Translations under genes and position numbers: made by a program
Notes under the pieces: model-generated
The model's database searches: none
What the model saw: the letters and a program-made list of their open reading frames with translations, nothing else
What the model was told of the DNA's origin: nothing
NCBI RefSeq assembly: GCF_001426905.1
Contig: NZ_LMFQ01000004.1
Location: 1 to 64,000 of the forward strand
Reading direction: 5' to 3'
DNA length: 64,000 nt
Source of the DNA: Caulobacter sp. Root1455
GTDB taxonomy: Bacteria > Pseudomonadota > Alphaproteobacteria > Caulobacterales > Caulobacteraceae
Shown: positions 33,316 to 45,300 of the stretch, in pieces
Numbering within the stretch: the first letter of the stretch is position 1
Layout: the number at the start of each line of letters is the position of its first letter

Positions 33316-35022
33316 ATGACGAGCGCGGACGCCATGGCTTCGCCCCCGGCCGCGCGCCACGCGCGGTCGGGGAGGGGCGTCTGGGCCGGCTTGGCCCTGG
33401 TGGTCGCCCTTTTCGCGGCGGCCCCCGCGCTCGCCCAAGCCGGACCTGGGGCCGCCGGGCCCGTGGTTCACGCGCCGGCCGGCGCCGCCCAGGGCGAGGC
33501 GGTCGGCGCGCTGGACGTCTACAAGGGGCTGCCCTACGCCCTGCCGCCCACCGGCTGGCGTCGGTGGCGCCCGCCGGCCGAAGCGCCCGCCTGGAAGGGC
33601 GTGCGCGACGCGACCAAGTTCGGCCCGGCCTGCTACCAGCCCAGGTCGAAACCGGGCAGCAGCATCTATGCCGGCGAACTGGGGGCGATGAGCGAGGACT
33701 GCCTGACGCTGAACGTCTGGGCCCCGGCCAAGGCCCAGAAGGCCCCGGTCCTGGTCTGGATTCACGGCGGCGCGCTGGCGACCGGCGCGAGCAGCGAGGC
33801 GGTCTATGACGGCGCCAAGCTGGCCGGGCAGGGCGTGGTCGTGGTGTCGATCAACTACCGGCTCGGCGTGCTGGGCTATCTGGCCCATCCGGGCCTCAGC
33901 GCGGAATCGCGCGAGGGCGTCTCGGGCAATTACGGCCTGCTCGACCAGATCGCCGCCCTGCGCTGGGTGAAGACCAATATCGCCGCGTTCGGCGGCGATC
34001 CGTCGAACGTCACCATCGCCGGCGAGTCCGCGGGCGGGCTCAGCGTCATGTACCTGATGGCCGCGCCCCAGGCGCGCGGGCTGTTCGCCAAGGCGATCGC
34101 CCAGAGCGCCTACATGATCTCCACGCCGCAGCTGCGGGCCAGCGCCTTCGGCGACATCCCCGCCGAGACGGTCGGGACCTATGTCGCCTTCAAGCTGGGC
34201 GCCAAGGACGTCGCCGCCTTGCGGGCGATGAACCCCGGCGAGCTCACCGACGCGGCCGCCAAGGCCGGCTACGCCCCGTTCGGAACGGTCGACGGCCGCG
34301 TGCTGCCCCGTCAGTTGGTCGACGTGCTCGACCTGGGCGAACAGGCCCGCGTGCCGATCCTGGCCGGCTTCAACAGCGGCGAGATCCGCTCGCTGCGCTT
34401 CCTGGCCCCGCCGCCGCCCGCCGACGCGCCGACCTATACGGCCCTGATCCGCGAGAAGTACGGCGACCTGGCCGACGCCTATCTCAAGCTCCATCCCGCC
34501 GCCGACCTGGCCGAGAGCATGCTGACGGCGCCGCGCGACGCGCTCTACGGCTGGACCGCCGAGCGTCTGGTCGCCAAGCAGACGGCCGTGGGCGCGCCGG
34601 GCTTCCTCTATCTGTTCGACCACGGCTATCCGGCGGCCGACGCGGCGGGGCTGCACGGCTTCCACGCCAGCGAGATTCCCTACGTCTTCGGCACGGCCGA
34701 CCGCACGCCGCCGTCCTGGCCCAAGATTCCCGCGACTCCGGGAGAGACCGAGCTGTCGGACGCCATGGTCGGCTACTGGACCGCCTTCGCCCGCGACGGG
34801 GTTCCCAGCGCGGCCGGCCAGCCGGCGTGGCGTTCCTATGGCGAGGGCCGCGCCTACATGGCCTTCGCCGACGCACCCAGGCCCGGCGCGCACCTGATGC
34901 CCGGCATGTACGAACTGAACGAGCAGGTCGTCTGCCGACGCCGCGCCAAGGGCGGCATGCCCTGGAACTGGAACTTCGGGGTCATTTCGCCGCCGCTTCC
35001 GGCCGGAGATCCTCGATGCTGA
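33316..35022 (+). CDS. exported type-B carboxylesterase
   Basis: This alpha/beta-hydrolase of the carboxylesterase type B family (568 aa) has a signal sequence (about 21-41, LALVVALFAAAPALAQAG), so it should hydrolyse esters in the periplasm. The oxyanion hole is VLVWIHGGAL (146-155), the nucleophile S238 lies in TIAGESAGGLS, and the His is probably in LHGFHASEIPYVFG near 455. ATG 33316 starts at the very next base after the receptor stop. An internal ATG six codons later is possible. Its end overlaps the CoA ligase start by seven bases. Together they suggest import, ester cleavage and CoA activation of the released acid. Confidence 0.88.
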   Translation: MTSADAMASPPAARHARSGRGVWAGLALVVALFAAAPALAQAGPGAAGPVVHAPAGAAQGEAVGALDVYKGLPYALPPTGWRRWRPPAEAPAWKGVRDATKFGPACYQPRSKPGSSIYAGELGAMSEDCLTLNVWAPAKAQKAPVLVWIHGGALATGASSEAVYDGAKLAGQGVVVVSINYRLGVLGYLAHPGLSAESREGVSGNYGLLDQIAALRWVKTNIAAFGGDPSNVTIAGESAGGLSVMYLMAAPQARGLFAKAIAQSAYMISTPQLRASAFGDIPAETVGTYVAFKLGAKDVAALRAMNPGELTDAAAKAGYAPFGTVDGRVLPRQLVDVLDLGEQARVPILAGFNSGEIRSLRFLAPPPPADAPTYTALIREKYGDLADAYLKLHPAADLAESMLTAPRDALYGWTAERLVAKQTAVGAPGFLYLFDHGYPAADAAGLHGFHASEIPYVFGTADRTPPSWPKIPATPGETELSDAMVGYWTAFARDGVPSAAGQPAWRSYGEGRAYMAFADAPRPGAHLMPGMYELNEQVVCRRRAKGGMPWNWNFGVISPPLPAGDPRC

Positions 35023-36608
35023 TGGCGGACGGAGACGTGCAATCCTTCGCCCTGACGCTCGACAAGTTCCTGGATCACGCGGCCAAATGGAGCCCTCGGG
35101 CCCAGGTCGTGACGGCGGGCGAGGGCGGGCGCATCGATCGGATCGGCTATGCCGAGCTTCGCGCGCGGGCCCTGCGGGTCTCGGCCGTGCTGGCCGGTTT
35201 CGGCGTCGAGCGGGGCCAGCGGGTCGCCACCCTGGCCTGGAACACCCAGGCCCATGTCGAGGTCTGGTACGCGGTCATGGGCATGGGGGCGGTTTGCCAC
35301 ACGCTCAATCCGCGCCTGACCGCCGCCCAGCTGGGCCTGATGGTCGCGCAGTCGCAGGCCCGCATCCTGGTGGTCAGCGCCGATCTGGCGCCCCTGGCCC
35401 GGCGGATCGCCGAGCACGCGCCCTGCGTCGAGCGGCTGGTGGTCATCGATGGTCCCGCCGACGCGCCGAGCCCGCAGGCGCTGGAGCCGATGATCGGCCA
35501 GGCGCGGGGCGAGGTGACGGGAGGCGAGATCGTCTGGGGCGGCTTCGACGAGACCACGCCGTGCGGGCTGTGCTTCACCTCCGGCACCACCGGCGCCCCC
35601 AAGGGCGTCACCTATACGCACCGCTCCAGCTACCTGCACACGCTGCGTCTCCTGCAGGTCGACGGGATGGCGATCTCGGGGGCCGACAGCGTGCTGGTGG
35701 TCGTGCCGATGTTCCATGCCAACGCCTGGGGCCTGCCGTTCGCGGTTCCCGCGGCCGGGGCCAAGTTGGTCCTGCCCGGCCGACACGCGGACGGCGCCAG
35801 CTTGGCCCGCCTGATCGCCGCCGAAGCGGTGACCGTCGCCGTGGGGGTGCCCACCGTCTGGCTCGGGCTGGTCGAACACCTGGAAGCCACGGGCGTCCGG
35901 CTGCCGTCGCTCAAGCGCATCATCGTCGGCGGCGCGCCGATGGCTCCGGCCCTGATGGAACGGATCGAGAGCCTGCTGGGCGTGACGGTGCAGACCAGCT
36001 GGGGCATGACCGAACTGTCGCCGTCCGGCACGGTGTCGCCGCCCCATGATCCTTCACGCTCGGCCGGGGCCTCGGGCCGTCCGGCGATCGGAGTCGACCT
36101 GCTGCTGACCGACGCCGACGGCCGGGCCTTGTCCGAGCAGCGGGAGGTCGAGGGCCATCTGCGGGTGCGCGGCGCGGCGGTGATCGAGCGCTATTTCGGT
36201 CACCCGCATCCGGCCACCGACGCCGATGGCTGGTTCGCGACCGGCGACCTGGCGCGGATCGACCCGGACGGCAACCTGTTCATCACCGGTCGGGCCAAGG
36301 ACCTGATCAAGTCCGGCGGCGAATGGATCAATCCCGCCGAGATCGAGGCGGTGGTCGGGGCGCTGCCCGAGGTCTCCCAGGCCGCCGTCATCGGGCGCGC
36401 CGACGCCAAATGGGGCGAGCGTCCGATCCTGCTGGTCGAGATGCGCGAGGGCGAGCCGGTCAGCGACGAAGCGCTGCTGGCGGGTCTGCACGGACGCGTG
36501 GCGCCCTGGTGGATCCCCGACGCCGTCTACCGGCTGCCGCACATGCCTCTGGCGTCCACCGGCAAGATCGACAAGATGAGACTGAGATCCGAATTCGGGG
36601 GCGGGTGA
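35016..36608 (+). CDS. fatty-acyl/aryl-CoA ligase (AMP-forming)
   Basis: This 530-aa member of the ANL superfamily activates a carboxylic acid to its CoA thioester with ATP. Motifs are in order: [20 protein letters not shown] (P-loop, about 186-205), [25 protein letters not shown] (about 328-339), [34 protein letters not shown] (about 427-446) and the C-terminal lysine region STGKIDK. It resembles the medium/long-chain acyl-CoA synthetases of beta-oxidation. ATG 35016 with GGAG upstream overlaps the esterase stop. The gene ends exactly where a possible GTG start of the TetR gene begins. Confidence 0.9.
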   Translation: MLMADGDVQSFALTLDKFLDHAAKWSPRAQVVTAGEGGRIDRIGYAELRARALRVSAVLAGFGVERGQRVATLAWNTQAHVEVWYAVMGMGAVCHTLNPRLTAAQLGLMVAQSQARILVVSADLAPLARRIAEHAPCVERLVVIDGPADAPSPQALEPMIGQARGEVTGGEIVWGGFDETTPCGLCFTSGTTGAPKGVTYTHRSSYLHTLRLLQVDGMAISGADSVLVVVPMFHANAWGLPFAVPAAGAKLVLPGRHADGASLARLIAAEAVTVAVGVPTVWLGLVEHLEATGVRLPSLKRIIVGGAPMAPALMERIESLLGVTVQTSWGMTELSPSGTVSPPHDPSRSAGASGRPAIGVDLLLTDADGRALSEQREVEGHLRVRGAAVIERYFGHPHPATDADGWFATGDLARIDPDGNLFITGRAKDLIKSGGEWINPAEIEAVVGALPEVSQAAVIGRADAKWGERPILLVEMREGEPVSDEALLAGLHGRVAPWWIPDAVYRLPHMPLASTGKIDKMRLRSEFGGG

Positions 36609-36626
36609 GTGTCTCGTCCCCATTCG

Positions 36627-37355
36627 ATGTCGCCCAAGCTCGAGACGGAAAGAAGCCTAGTGTCCGAAGACGTGAAACCCCGGCAGCGCTCCACCAAGGC
36701 GGAGCAGCGCGCCGAGACGATGGAGCAGATCCTCGACGCGGCCGAATACCTGTTCTCCAAGCACGGGCTCTACGGCGTGACGCTGAAGGACGTGGCCAAG
36801 CGGGTCGGCGTCCATCACACGCTGCTGAACTACTATTTCGAGGACAAGCGGAAGCTGTTCGACGCGGTCTTCGCCCGCCGCGCGGTGATCACCAGCGAAC
36901 GGCGGATGAAGGCGCTGGCCGAGTACGAGGCCGCGACGGGCGACAACCCCACCGTCGAAGGGGCCTTGCGCGCGTTCCTCGACACCGACCTGGACCTCTA
37001 TACCGACGGCGGTGAAGGCTGGAAGAACTACGCCGCCCTGGGCGCCCAGGTCGCCAACGCCCCCGAATGGGGCGCGGAGTTGATGGACGAGCACTTCGAC
37101 CCCGTCGTGCTGCGCCTGATCGCCATCCTCCGGAAGGCGCTGCCCGGCTGCAGCGAAGCCGACATCTTCTGGGGCTATCACTTCGTGACCGGGGCGCTGA
37201 TGCTGACCCTGGCGCGCACGGGCCGCATCGACAAGCTGTCCGGCGGCGTGTGCCGGTCCGACGACTTCATGGCCGTGAAGGAGCGCATGGCGTCGTTCAT
37301 GGCGGCGGGCTTCCTGCAGGTGTGCGGACGGGGCGCGACCCAAGCCAAGAGGTGA
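36627..37355 (+). CDS. TetR-family transcriptional regulator
   Basis: This 242-aa repressor has the TetR helix-turn-helix QRAETMEQILDAAEYLFSKHGLYGVTLKDVAKRVGVHHTLLNYYFEDKRKLFDAVF (about 23-78). A ligand-binding helical domain with a conserved FVTGALMLTLARTGR segment follows. The start is uncertain: ATG 36627, an upstream GTG at 36609 abutting the ligase stop, or GTG 36660. It ends an apparent receptor-esterase-ligase-regulator transcript and precedes the SDR-thiolase pair. It probably controls both, perhaps through the palindromes at 30941-30970 and 37414-37429, with the CoA ester or the acid as effector. Confidence 0.87.
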   Translation: MSPKLETERSLVSEDVKPRQRSTKAEQRAETMEQILDAAEYLFSKHGLYGVTLKDVAKRVGVHHTLLNYYFEDKRKLFDAVFARRAVITSERRMKALAEYEAATGDNPTVEGALRAFLDTDLDLYTDGGEGWKNYAALGAQVANAPEWGAELMDEHFDPVVLRLIAILRKALPGCSEADIFWGYHFVTGALMLTLARTGRIDKLSGGVCRSDDFMAVKERMASFMAAGFLQVCGRGATQAKR

Positions 37356-37413
37356 TTTCCACATCGCGGACCGTGGCGGAAGATGTGGGTCTAAGATATT
37401 AACTCGCTACATA

Positions 37414-37429
37414 GTGAAGATTGATTCAC
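37414..37429. promoter_or_regulatory. candidate operator upstream of SDR-thiolase
   Basis: GTGAA-N6-TTCAC, a perfect 5-bp inverted repeat 35 bases upstream of the SDR start. It shares the TTCAC half-site with the palindrome at 30941-30970. A site for the neighbouring TetR protein is plausible. Confidence 0.3.
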
Positions 37430-37463
37430 GTTGGCGTCGGCCGAGAGGAAGAGGGGAAACCAG

Positions 37464-38353
<890 letters not shown>

Positions 38354-38357
<4 letters not shown>

Positions 38358-39529
38358 CGCGCGAGGCGGTTATCGTCTCGACGGCGCGCACGCCGATCGG
38401 ACGCGCCTATCGCGGCGCCTTCAACGACACGCCGTCGCCGACCCTGGCGGCCCACGCGCTGAACGCCGCCGTCGAGCGGGCGGGGGTGGCCGGCGAGGAG
38501 ATCGAGGACTGCCTGCTGGGCTGCTCCCTGCCGCAAGGCGTGCAGCACACCATCGGCCGCATGGCGGCGCTTCGGGCCGGCTTTCCGGTCACCGTTCCCG
38601 GCATGACCCTGGACCGGCAATGCTCGTCGGGCCTGATGACCATCGCGACCGCGGCCAAGCAGGTGATCGTCGACCGCATGGACATCGTCGTGGCCGGCGG
38701 CGTCGAGTCGATCTCGATGGTCCAGACGGGCGACCTGCGCGTCGACCGCGATCCGGCGCTCGCCGCCCGTTATCCCGACGCCTACATGCCGATGCTGGAG
38801 ACCGCCGAGGTGGTCGCCGCGCGGTACGGCGTTTCGCGCGAGGACTGCGACGCCTACGGGTTGCGGTCCCAGCAACTGACGGCCGCCGCCCAGGCCGCCG
38901 GACGGTTCGACGCCGAGATCGTGCCGATGGCGGCGACCATGCGGGTCGTCGACAAGGCCACTCAGCAGGTCTGCTTCCAGGACGTCACCCTGACCCACGA
39001 CGAGGGCATGCGCCCCGAGACGACCCTGGCGGGGCTGGCCTCGCTGAAGCCCGCCCTGCCGAACGGCACGGTCACGGCCGGCAACGCCAGCCAGCTGTCC
39101 GACGGAGCTTCGGCCTGCGTGGTGATGGAGGCGGGGGTGGCGGCGCGACGCGGCCTGGCGCCGCTGGGCCGCTATGTCGGCATGGCCGTGGCCGGGACTC
39201 GGCCCGACGAGATGGGCATCGGCCCGGTCTTCGCCGTGCCCCGCCTGCTGGAGCGCTTCGGCCTGGGCATGGACGACATCGGGCTGTGGGAGCTGAACGA
39301 GGCCTTCGCCGTCCAGGTGCTCTACTGCCGCGACCGGCTGGGCATTCCCGACGAACGCCTGAACGTCAACGGCGGCGCGATCTCGATCGGACACCCCTAC
39401 GGCATGTCCGGGGCCAGGATGGTCGGGCACGCCCTGATCGAGGGCAAGCGTCGCGGCGCGCGCCACGTGGTCGTCACCATGTGCGTCGGCGGCGGCATGG
39501 GGGCGGCGGGCCTGTTCGAGGTGCTCTAG
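38354..39529 (+). CDS. acetyl-CoA C-acyltransferase (thiolase)
   Basis: This 391-aa thiolase catalyses thiolytic cleavage of 3-ketoacyl-CoA. It has the nucleophilic Cys90 in [34 protein letters not shown] with the catalytic His, and the second Cys in [16 protein letters not shown] at the C-terminus. The length is normal. It is translationally coupled to the SDR gene (ATGA overlap), so the pair performs the last two steps of a beta-oxidation-like cycle. No acyl-CoA dehydrogenase or hydratase is in the window, so these must be elsewhere. Its stop codon directly abuts the stop of the convergent alpha-galactosidase. Confidence 0.92.
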
Positions 39530-40744
39530 TTAGGGCGTGATCCTGACCATGACCACGCCGTGCGACGGCGTCGTCGCGGCGAACCGACCCTTCATCCTGC
39601 CCAGCCCCTTCTTGGCCCACAGGTCGCGGACCTCGGCCTTGAGGCCGGCGGGATAGCCGAGCTCGGTCCAGTCGACGGACACCGTCCGCGCCTCGGCGCC
39701 GCGGTTGAACAGGATCACCGCGCGACCGCCGTCCGCGAGTTGTTTGGACCAGACCTCCAGGTCGCCGTCGTCGCGGATGCGGCGGCCTTGGACGCCGAGC
39801 GCGTCCTGGTTCACCGCGATGACCTCGGTGTTCAGGAGGATGGCGCGCGTCGCTTCATCCATGTCGGCGATGTCGTTGCCGGCGATCAGCGGGGCGGCCA
39901 TCAGCGCCCACAGGCTGAAGTGCGACTGGTACTCGGTGTTGGTCAGGCCGCCGTTGCCGACCTCCAGCATGTCCGGATCGTTCCAGTGGCCCGGGCCGGC
40001 GAAGGGGTAGAGCGGCTCGTTGAGGTCGACGATGCGCAGGACGCCCAGGGCGTAGTCGTACTTGCCGTCCCACTTGTCGGTGATGTCGCCGGTCGTGCGC
40101 CACAGGTTGCCGACGGCGCCGGCCCACAGCCACGGCTTGGCCGTGCCCCACTCGCACATCGAAAAGACGATGTCGCGGCCGGCTTCCCGCAGGGCGTCGG
40201 CCATCAGGGTGTAGGCCTCCTCGGCGTTGCGCGTGCCGGTCGAGCACCAGTCGTACTTGAGATAGTCCACGCCCCAGTCAGCATAGGTCTTGGCGTCCTG
40301 GAACTCGTGCCCCTGGCTGCCCGGCCGGCCGCCGCAGGTCAGCCGGCCAGCGTCCGAATAGATGCCGAACTTCAGGCCCTTGGCATGGACGTAGTCCGAC
40401 AGCGCCTTGATGCCGCTGGGAAAGCGCTTGGCGTCATAGGTGATGAAGCCGCCGGCGTCGCGCGGGCCGTGCCAGCAGTCGTCGATCACGATGTACTCGT
40501 AGCCGGCCGCCTTCATGCCGTTCGAAGCCATGGCGTCGGCCATGCGGCGCACGGTCTGTTCGTCGATGTTGCAGGCGAATTTGTTCCAGCTGTTCCAGCC
40601 CATCGGCGGCTTCTGCGCCAGGCCGTTGGCGACCCGCGGCGGCGGGTCCTTGTCGGCGGCGACGGCGACCTGGGCGCCGGTCAGGGCCAGAGCCAGCGCG
40701 CCGACGATCAGGCAGGCGGCGGGACGCTTGAACAGGGTGGGCAT
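39530..40744 (-). CDS. exported alpha-galactosidase (GH27)
   Basis: This 404-residue GH27 alpha-galactosidase removes terminal alpha-galactose from oligosaccharides such as raffinose-type sugars or galactomannan. A signal peptide (MPTLFKRPAACLIVGALALALTGAQVAVAA) places it in the periplasm. PPMGWNSWNKFACNIDE and YEYIVIDDCW are the family start. The nucleophile is D165 in YLKYDWC and the acid/base is D220 in WRTTGDITDKW. GPGHWNDPDML and a C-terminal beta domain follow. The start is ATG 40744, 38 bases downstream of the halogenase on the same strand, so it is the third gene of a receptor-halogenase-hydrolase operon. Confidence 0.93.
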   Translation of the reverse strand: MPTLFKRPAACLIVGALALALTGAQVAVAADKDPPPRVANGLAQKPPMGWNSWNKFACNIDEQTVRRMADAMASNGMKAAGYEYIVIDDCWHGPRDAGGFITYDAKRFPSGIKALSDYVHAKGLKFGIYSDAGRLTCGGRPGSQGHEFQDAKTYADWGVDYLKYDWCSTGTRNAEEAYTLMADALREAGRDIVFSMCEWGTAKPWLWAGAVGNLWRTTGDITDKWDGKYDYALGVLRIVDLNEPLYPFAGPGHWNDPDMLEVGNGGLTNTEYQSHFSLWALMAAPLIAGNDIADMDEATRAILLNTEVIAVNQDALGVQGRRIRDDGDLEVWSKQLADGGRAVILFNRGAEARTVSVDWTELGYPAGLKAEVRDLWAKKGLGRMKGRFAATTPSHGVVMVRITP

Positions 40745-40782
40745 GGAGGTTTCCTCTCGGGGGCGTGGCGGCGGCGGGTGGG

Positions 40783-42315
40783 TCACGCCGTGACGGGCTT
40801 GTCGGCGTAGCGCTCGAGCACGCGCCCGTGGCGCGGCATCTGGTCGACGACCCGGCGGCAGACCGCGCGCATATGTTCCAGGGTCGCGTACAGGGCGCGC
40901 TCGTCCATCAGGTCGGCCAGCGGGTCGTAGCCTTCCGGCTCCTGGCCCTGACCCATCATGATCGCCAGCCAGTTCGGCTCCTGGAAGATGGTCTGGTCCG
41001 GGAAGATGGTCAGGCCCCGGGTGCGGAACAGTTCGATCTTTTCCCGCAGCGAGTCCGGGATGGGCATGTGGCGCAGGCGGTCCCAGAACGGCTCTCCGAC
41101 GCGTCCGTTGGCGTGGTAGTGATAGACGAGGAAATCGCGGATCTGCTCCATCTCCTGGCCCATGATCCGGTTGTAGAGATCCGCGGCCGCCGGATCGTTC
41201 CTGGCCTGGGGGAAGCTGGCCGCCAGCTTGATCAGGCCGTGCTGGATCAGGTGGATGGAGGTGGATTCCAGGGGCTCCAGGAAGCCGCTCGCCAGGCCGA
41301 TGGCCGCGCAGTTCTTCACGCGCGACTGCTTGCGCCGTCCGGTCTTGAACCTCAGGAAGCGCGGCTCGGCCTCGGGCCTGTTGTCGGGATGCTCCCGCGC
41401 CAGGTTGGCCAGCAGGACGTCGGCGGCCTCGTCGTCGCCGATGTGGTCGCTGCAATAGACGTAGCCGTTGCCCGTGCGGTGTCGCAGCGGGATGCGCCAC
41501 TGCCAGCCGGCGGTCAGGGCGGTGGCGCGGGTGTAGGGGACGGGGTCCTCGTACCGGGTCGAGGGCGCGGCCACCGCGCGGTCGGCCGGCAGCAGCGCCG
41601 ACCAGTCGTCATGCCCGACCCCCAGCGCGCCCTCGATCAGCAGCGCCCTGAAGCCCGAGCAGTCGATGAAGAAATCGCCCTCCAGCGCCTGGCCGTCGTC
41701 GAGCAGCAGCGAGGCGATCGTGCCGTCCAGAGGGTCGAGATTGACCGCGCGAATGGTCCGCTCCAGCCGCCTGACCCCGCGCCCCTCGGCGATGCGCCGC
41801 AAGAGCTTGGCGTAGAGCGAGGCGTCGAAATGGTAGGCGTGGGCCATGGTCGTGCGCGGATCGCGCGGATCGTCCACGCGCCAATCGAAGCGCCCGCCCT
41901 TGGCGGCCAGGGCGCTCAGCGAGAACTCGGACAGATCGGGCCGGTAGCCGAGCTTGCGCGCGCGAAGCCAATAGGCGTGGAACGACACGCCGTTGATCGG
42001 TCCGCCATAGGACCCGAACGGGTGGAGGTAGCGGTGGTCGGGGTCGCGCCAGCCGACGAACTCGATGCCCAGCTTGAAGCTGCCTTGGGTGGCCGACAGC
42101 ATCTCGGCCTCGTCGACGCCCGCCAGTTCGTTGAAGAAGGTGATCGGCGGGATCGTCGCTTCGCCGACGCCGATCGTGCCGATCTCGGCGGACTCCACCA
42201 GGGTGATCCGCATCTGATGCGGCGCGAACAGCTTGGAGAAGAAGGCCGCGGCCATCCATCCGGCGGTGCCGCCGCCGGCGATCACCAGATGCGAGATTTT
42301 CCCAGGGTTTCCCAT
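40783..42315 (-). CDS. tryptophan-halogenase-family flavoprotein (copy 2)
   Basis: This second flavin-dependent halogenase homologue (510 aa) is clearly related to but distinct from copy 1. It has GGGTAGW (14-20), GVGEATIP (49-56), catalytic K81 in SFKLGIEF, WxWxIP (271-276), and E350 in EPLESTS. All residues needed for halogenation are present. ATG 42315 is the start. It lies 80 bases downstream of a sugar-type receptor and 38 bases upstream of the GH27 gene. The receptor-then-halogenase order matches the maltodextrin locus. The substrate is unknown; free tryptophan is not implied by the context. Confidence 0.85.
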   Translation of the reverse strand: MGNPGKISHLVIAGGGTAGWMAAAFFSKLFAPHQMRITLVESAEIGTIGVGEATIPPITFFNELAGVDEAEMLSATQGSFKLGIEFVGWRDPDHRYLHPFGSYGGPINGVSFHAYWLRARKLGYRPDLSEFSLSALAAKGGRFDWRVDDPRDPRTTMAHAYHFDASLYAKLLRRIAEGRGVRRLERTIRAVNLDPLDGTIASLLLDDGQALEGDFFIDCSGFRALLIEGALGVGHDDWSALLPADRAVAAPSTRYEDPVPYTRATALTAGWQWRIPLRHRTGNGYVYCSDHIGDDEAADVLLANLAREHPDNRPEAEPRFLRFKTGRRKQSRVKNCAAIGLASGFLEPLESTSIHLIQHGLIKLAASFPQARNDPAAADLYNRIMGQEMEQIRDFLVYHYHANGRVGEPFWDRLRHMPIPDSLREKIELFRTRGLTIFPDQTIFQEPNWLAIMMGQGQEPEGYDPLADLMDERALYATLEHMRAVCRRVVDQMPRHGRVLERYADKPVTA

Positions 42316-42343
42316 GCCGCCTTCGCGTGTCGTTTGCGTCGAA

Positions 42344-42368
42344 CCCCGCCGGCGGCGCGCCGGCGGGG
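42344..42368. repeat. hairpin between receptor and halogenase 2
   Basis: CCCCGCCGGCG (42344-42354) pairs with CGCCGGCGGGG (42358-42368), an 11-bp stem with a 3-base loop. There is no clear U-run, so it is more likely an attenuator or mRNA-stability element than a strong terminator. Its outer nine bases equal the stem at 5336-5359 in the other receptor-halogenase gap. Confidence 0.55.
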
Positions 42369-42395
42369 TCTTCGGTCAAGAAGATCAGCTTGGAC

Positions 42396-45300
42396 CTAGA
42401 ATGTCCCGCGGACGATGAACGAGAAGCGGCGGTCGCTCACCGTCCAGCTGTGCTTGCGGACCAGGGCTTCGGAGAAGTTCCCCTGCGTGCCGAGGAACCA
42501 GGAGTCCCGCTGATCCATCTCCAGCACGGTCTTGGAGTTGAGCAGGTTGACCGCCTGGAAGCCCACCTTCACCTGGGGGGTGAGCGAATACAGAACCGAG
42601 CCGTCCAACTGGCCGTAGTCCTCGGCATAGACCGGCACCATCAGGTTCGAGGCCGAGGCGCTCATCAGGTAACGCGACCGCCAATTGTAGGCCAGGCGGG
42701 CGTCGACGCCGTATTTGCTGTACAGAAGCATCGCGTTGTAAGTGTAGCGAGACAACAGCTCCAGCGGCAGGTCCAGCTTCGAAGCATTGATCTGGGCGGC
42801 GTCGGTGGTGCTGCTGGTGGCGTTCTGGGTTCCCTTGCTGTCCAGTATGGTCGCATTGAATTCCGTGCCCAGACCGCTGAAGGCACCCGGCAGGAAGTCG
42901 TAGAATTGCTGGTACTGGAATTCCAAGCCGTAGATTTCGCCGTGACCCATGTTCTGGGGCACGGTTCCGACCGCCTGGACGGACTCGCCGTTGTCCTTGG
43001 TGATGGTCATCAAGGTCTGGCTGGACTGGATGTAGTCGTAGACATCCTTCTTGAAGACGCCCGTCGCCAGCATGCCGCCATGGAAGTACCACTCGCCCGA
43101 CAGGTCGAACGAATTGGCGCGCATCGGCTTGAGGTTCGGATTGCCTGAGTAGAAACCAAAGGCGACGTCGGTGTGGTACTGCACGGCCTGGCCGCCGGCC
43201 GCCGCCGTGTCCAGTTGGGCCTGGGTATAGGGCTGGTTCGTTGTCGGGTTGATGATGTTGTCGGCCGTGGTGGCGTTGCGCGACTGCAAGGTGGCCGACA
43301 TCGAAACCGATGGGTCCAGCTGGAAGAAGTCGGGCCGGACGATGTTCTTCGACGCGGCGAACCGGAAGAAGAGGTTGGGCCGGGCCTTCAGGCGCAGGTT
43401 CAGGCTGGGCAGGACGTCGGTGTAGTCGCTGCCGCCGACCGAGGCGAAGGGTTGGCCGTCGGCGAAGTCGATCTTGGCCTGGGCGGCGGGCGAGGCGAAG
43501 CGCTTCTGGCCCGGGTCGATGAAGCCGACCGTTCCGTAGCCCTGGCCGTCCACCTTGGACTTGACGACCCGCAGGCCGAAATTACCGTCCCAGCTCATCG
43601 CCTCGCCGCCCCAGGTCATGGGCAGGTTGTCGCCGCCGAAACGGACCTTGGCGTAGATCGCGCCGGTCTTTTCCCATTGGCGATTGACGCCGCGGCCGCC
43701 GGAATTGGCGAAGCTGGTGTTCACGTCGCCCAGGGGCCGCCAGTAGTTGATGCTGCCGGTCGGCGCGGCCCAGATTGGCATGTAGCTCATCATGGTGCCT
43801 TGCTTGAACGGGCTGTAGGTCCCGCCGGCGGGTGACCAGGACGGGATCGCGCCGTTCGGGCCGCCCGGCGGATAATAGCCGTACTCGCCGTCGTTATAGG
43901 CCGGCCCGCCGCCGGGGACCGGGCCGTTCCACACCACCTGGTCCAGATAGGTCGCCAGCGCCGCGGGGCTGCGCGCCAGGTCGAACGCCGGCATGATCAG
44001 CCCGGGGACGGAGGCGTCGCCCTTGAAGAAGTCGTCGAAGGCCACCGTGTCCTGGTGCTGGGTGTATTTGTCGGCCGTGGCGGTGACCCGCGTGGCCCAC
44101 GGCGCCGAGATGAGCGCCCAGTTGTACCCGGCGTCGCGCGAGGTGGCGTCGCGCGAGGTGGCGCGGACGCCCAGCTTGATGTCCTTGATCAGCGAGTCGT
44201 CGTCGAAGTCGTAAGTCACGTCGAACTTGCCCGCATATTCCCGGGCGTCGTTGTCGTCGATGTGGTCCATCGCGGCGTAGAGGTTGAAGATCGACGGGTT
44301 GCCGGTGGCGTTCGTCATGGTGATCTTCGGCAGGTCGCCGGTCAGGTCCAGGCCGAACCCGCCGGGCTGGGTGACGGTGTTGTAGACCGTCACGTCGGTG
44401 CCCTCGCGATGCGAATAGACGTACTGCAGGTCGCCGGTCACGACGAACCGGTCGTTCCTCCAGTTGAAGCCCGCCGAAATGTCGTTGGTGTTGTCCTCGA
44501 CCGTTCCGTAGCGGGTGCCCAGGTTCAGCAGGAACGAGTTGGCCACGCCGTTGCCGCCGCCGCCGCCGTCGACGAGCTGGCCGCTCAGGAAGTTGCCGTC
44601 CGCGTCGTACTTGAACGTCGTGCCGGCCGCCGGCCCCACCACGAACGACTGGTTGTTGGTCGACGAGCAGCAGGCCGAGGTCTGGGCGAAGCGGTCCTGG
44701 AAGGTCTGCTTGGCTTCGGTGCGGAAGAAGGTGGTGTAGAATTCGAGGTTGTCGTTGGGCCGGTACTGGAAGGCGGCGTAATAGCCCTCGCGCTTCCGGT
44801 CCTGGAGGTTGTTGCGGTACTGGATGCCGACCGGCACGAAGACGCGGCTCAGGGGCTGGCCCGCGATCGAATTGTCGCCGTTGAAGTTGAACGTGGCCCC
44901 GCCGTCATAGGACGATTGGACCCCGACCCCGTGGGCGTCGTACGGGTCGACGGCGATGGTGTTCACCGCGGTGTTCAGCTTCGAGCTCGACAGGCTGAGC
45001 AGCACCCCGAATTCGCCGCCGTCGGGGGTGTCGAAGCGGTCGCTGTAGAGAACGCTGCCTGACGGCGTGCCGTCCTTGCGCAGGTCGCCCCACGTGTAGT
45101 CGGCCGAGAAGGCCAGTTGGCGGTTCTTCTGGTCGAACGGCATGCGCGTGCGCAGGTTCACCGTGCCGCCCAGCCCGCCTTCGATGATGTCCGCCGACGG
45201 GTTCTTGTAGACGTCCACGCCGGCGAACAGCTCGGGCGTCACGTCTTCCCACGAGATGGCCCGGCCGCCGCGCGCCGAGAAGATGTCCCGGCCGTTGAGT

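Noticed and set aside
30829..34893. A 1354-codon open frame on the minus strand, opposite the receptor and esterase
   Set aside because: It mirrors well-supported plus-strand genes, is dominated by Arg/Gly/Ala/Gln with no recognisable domain, and is a product of GC-rich codon bias.
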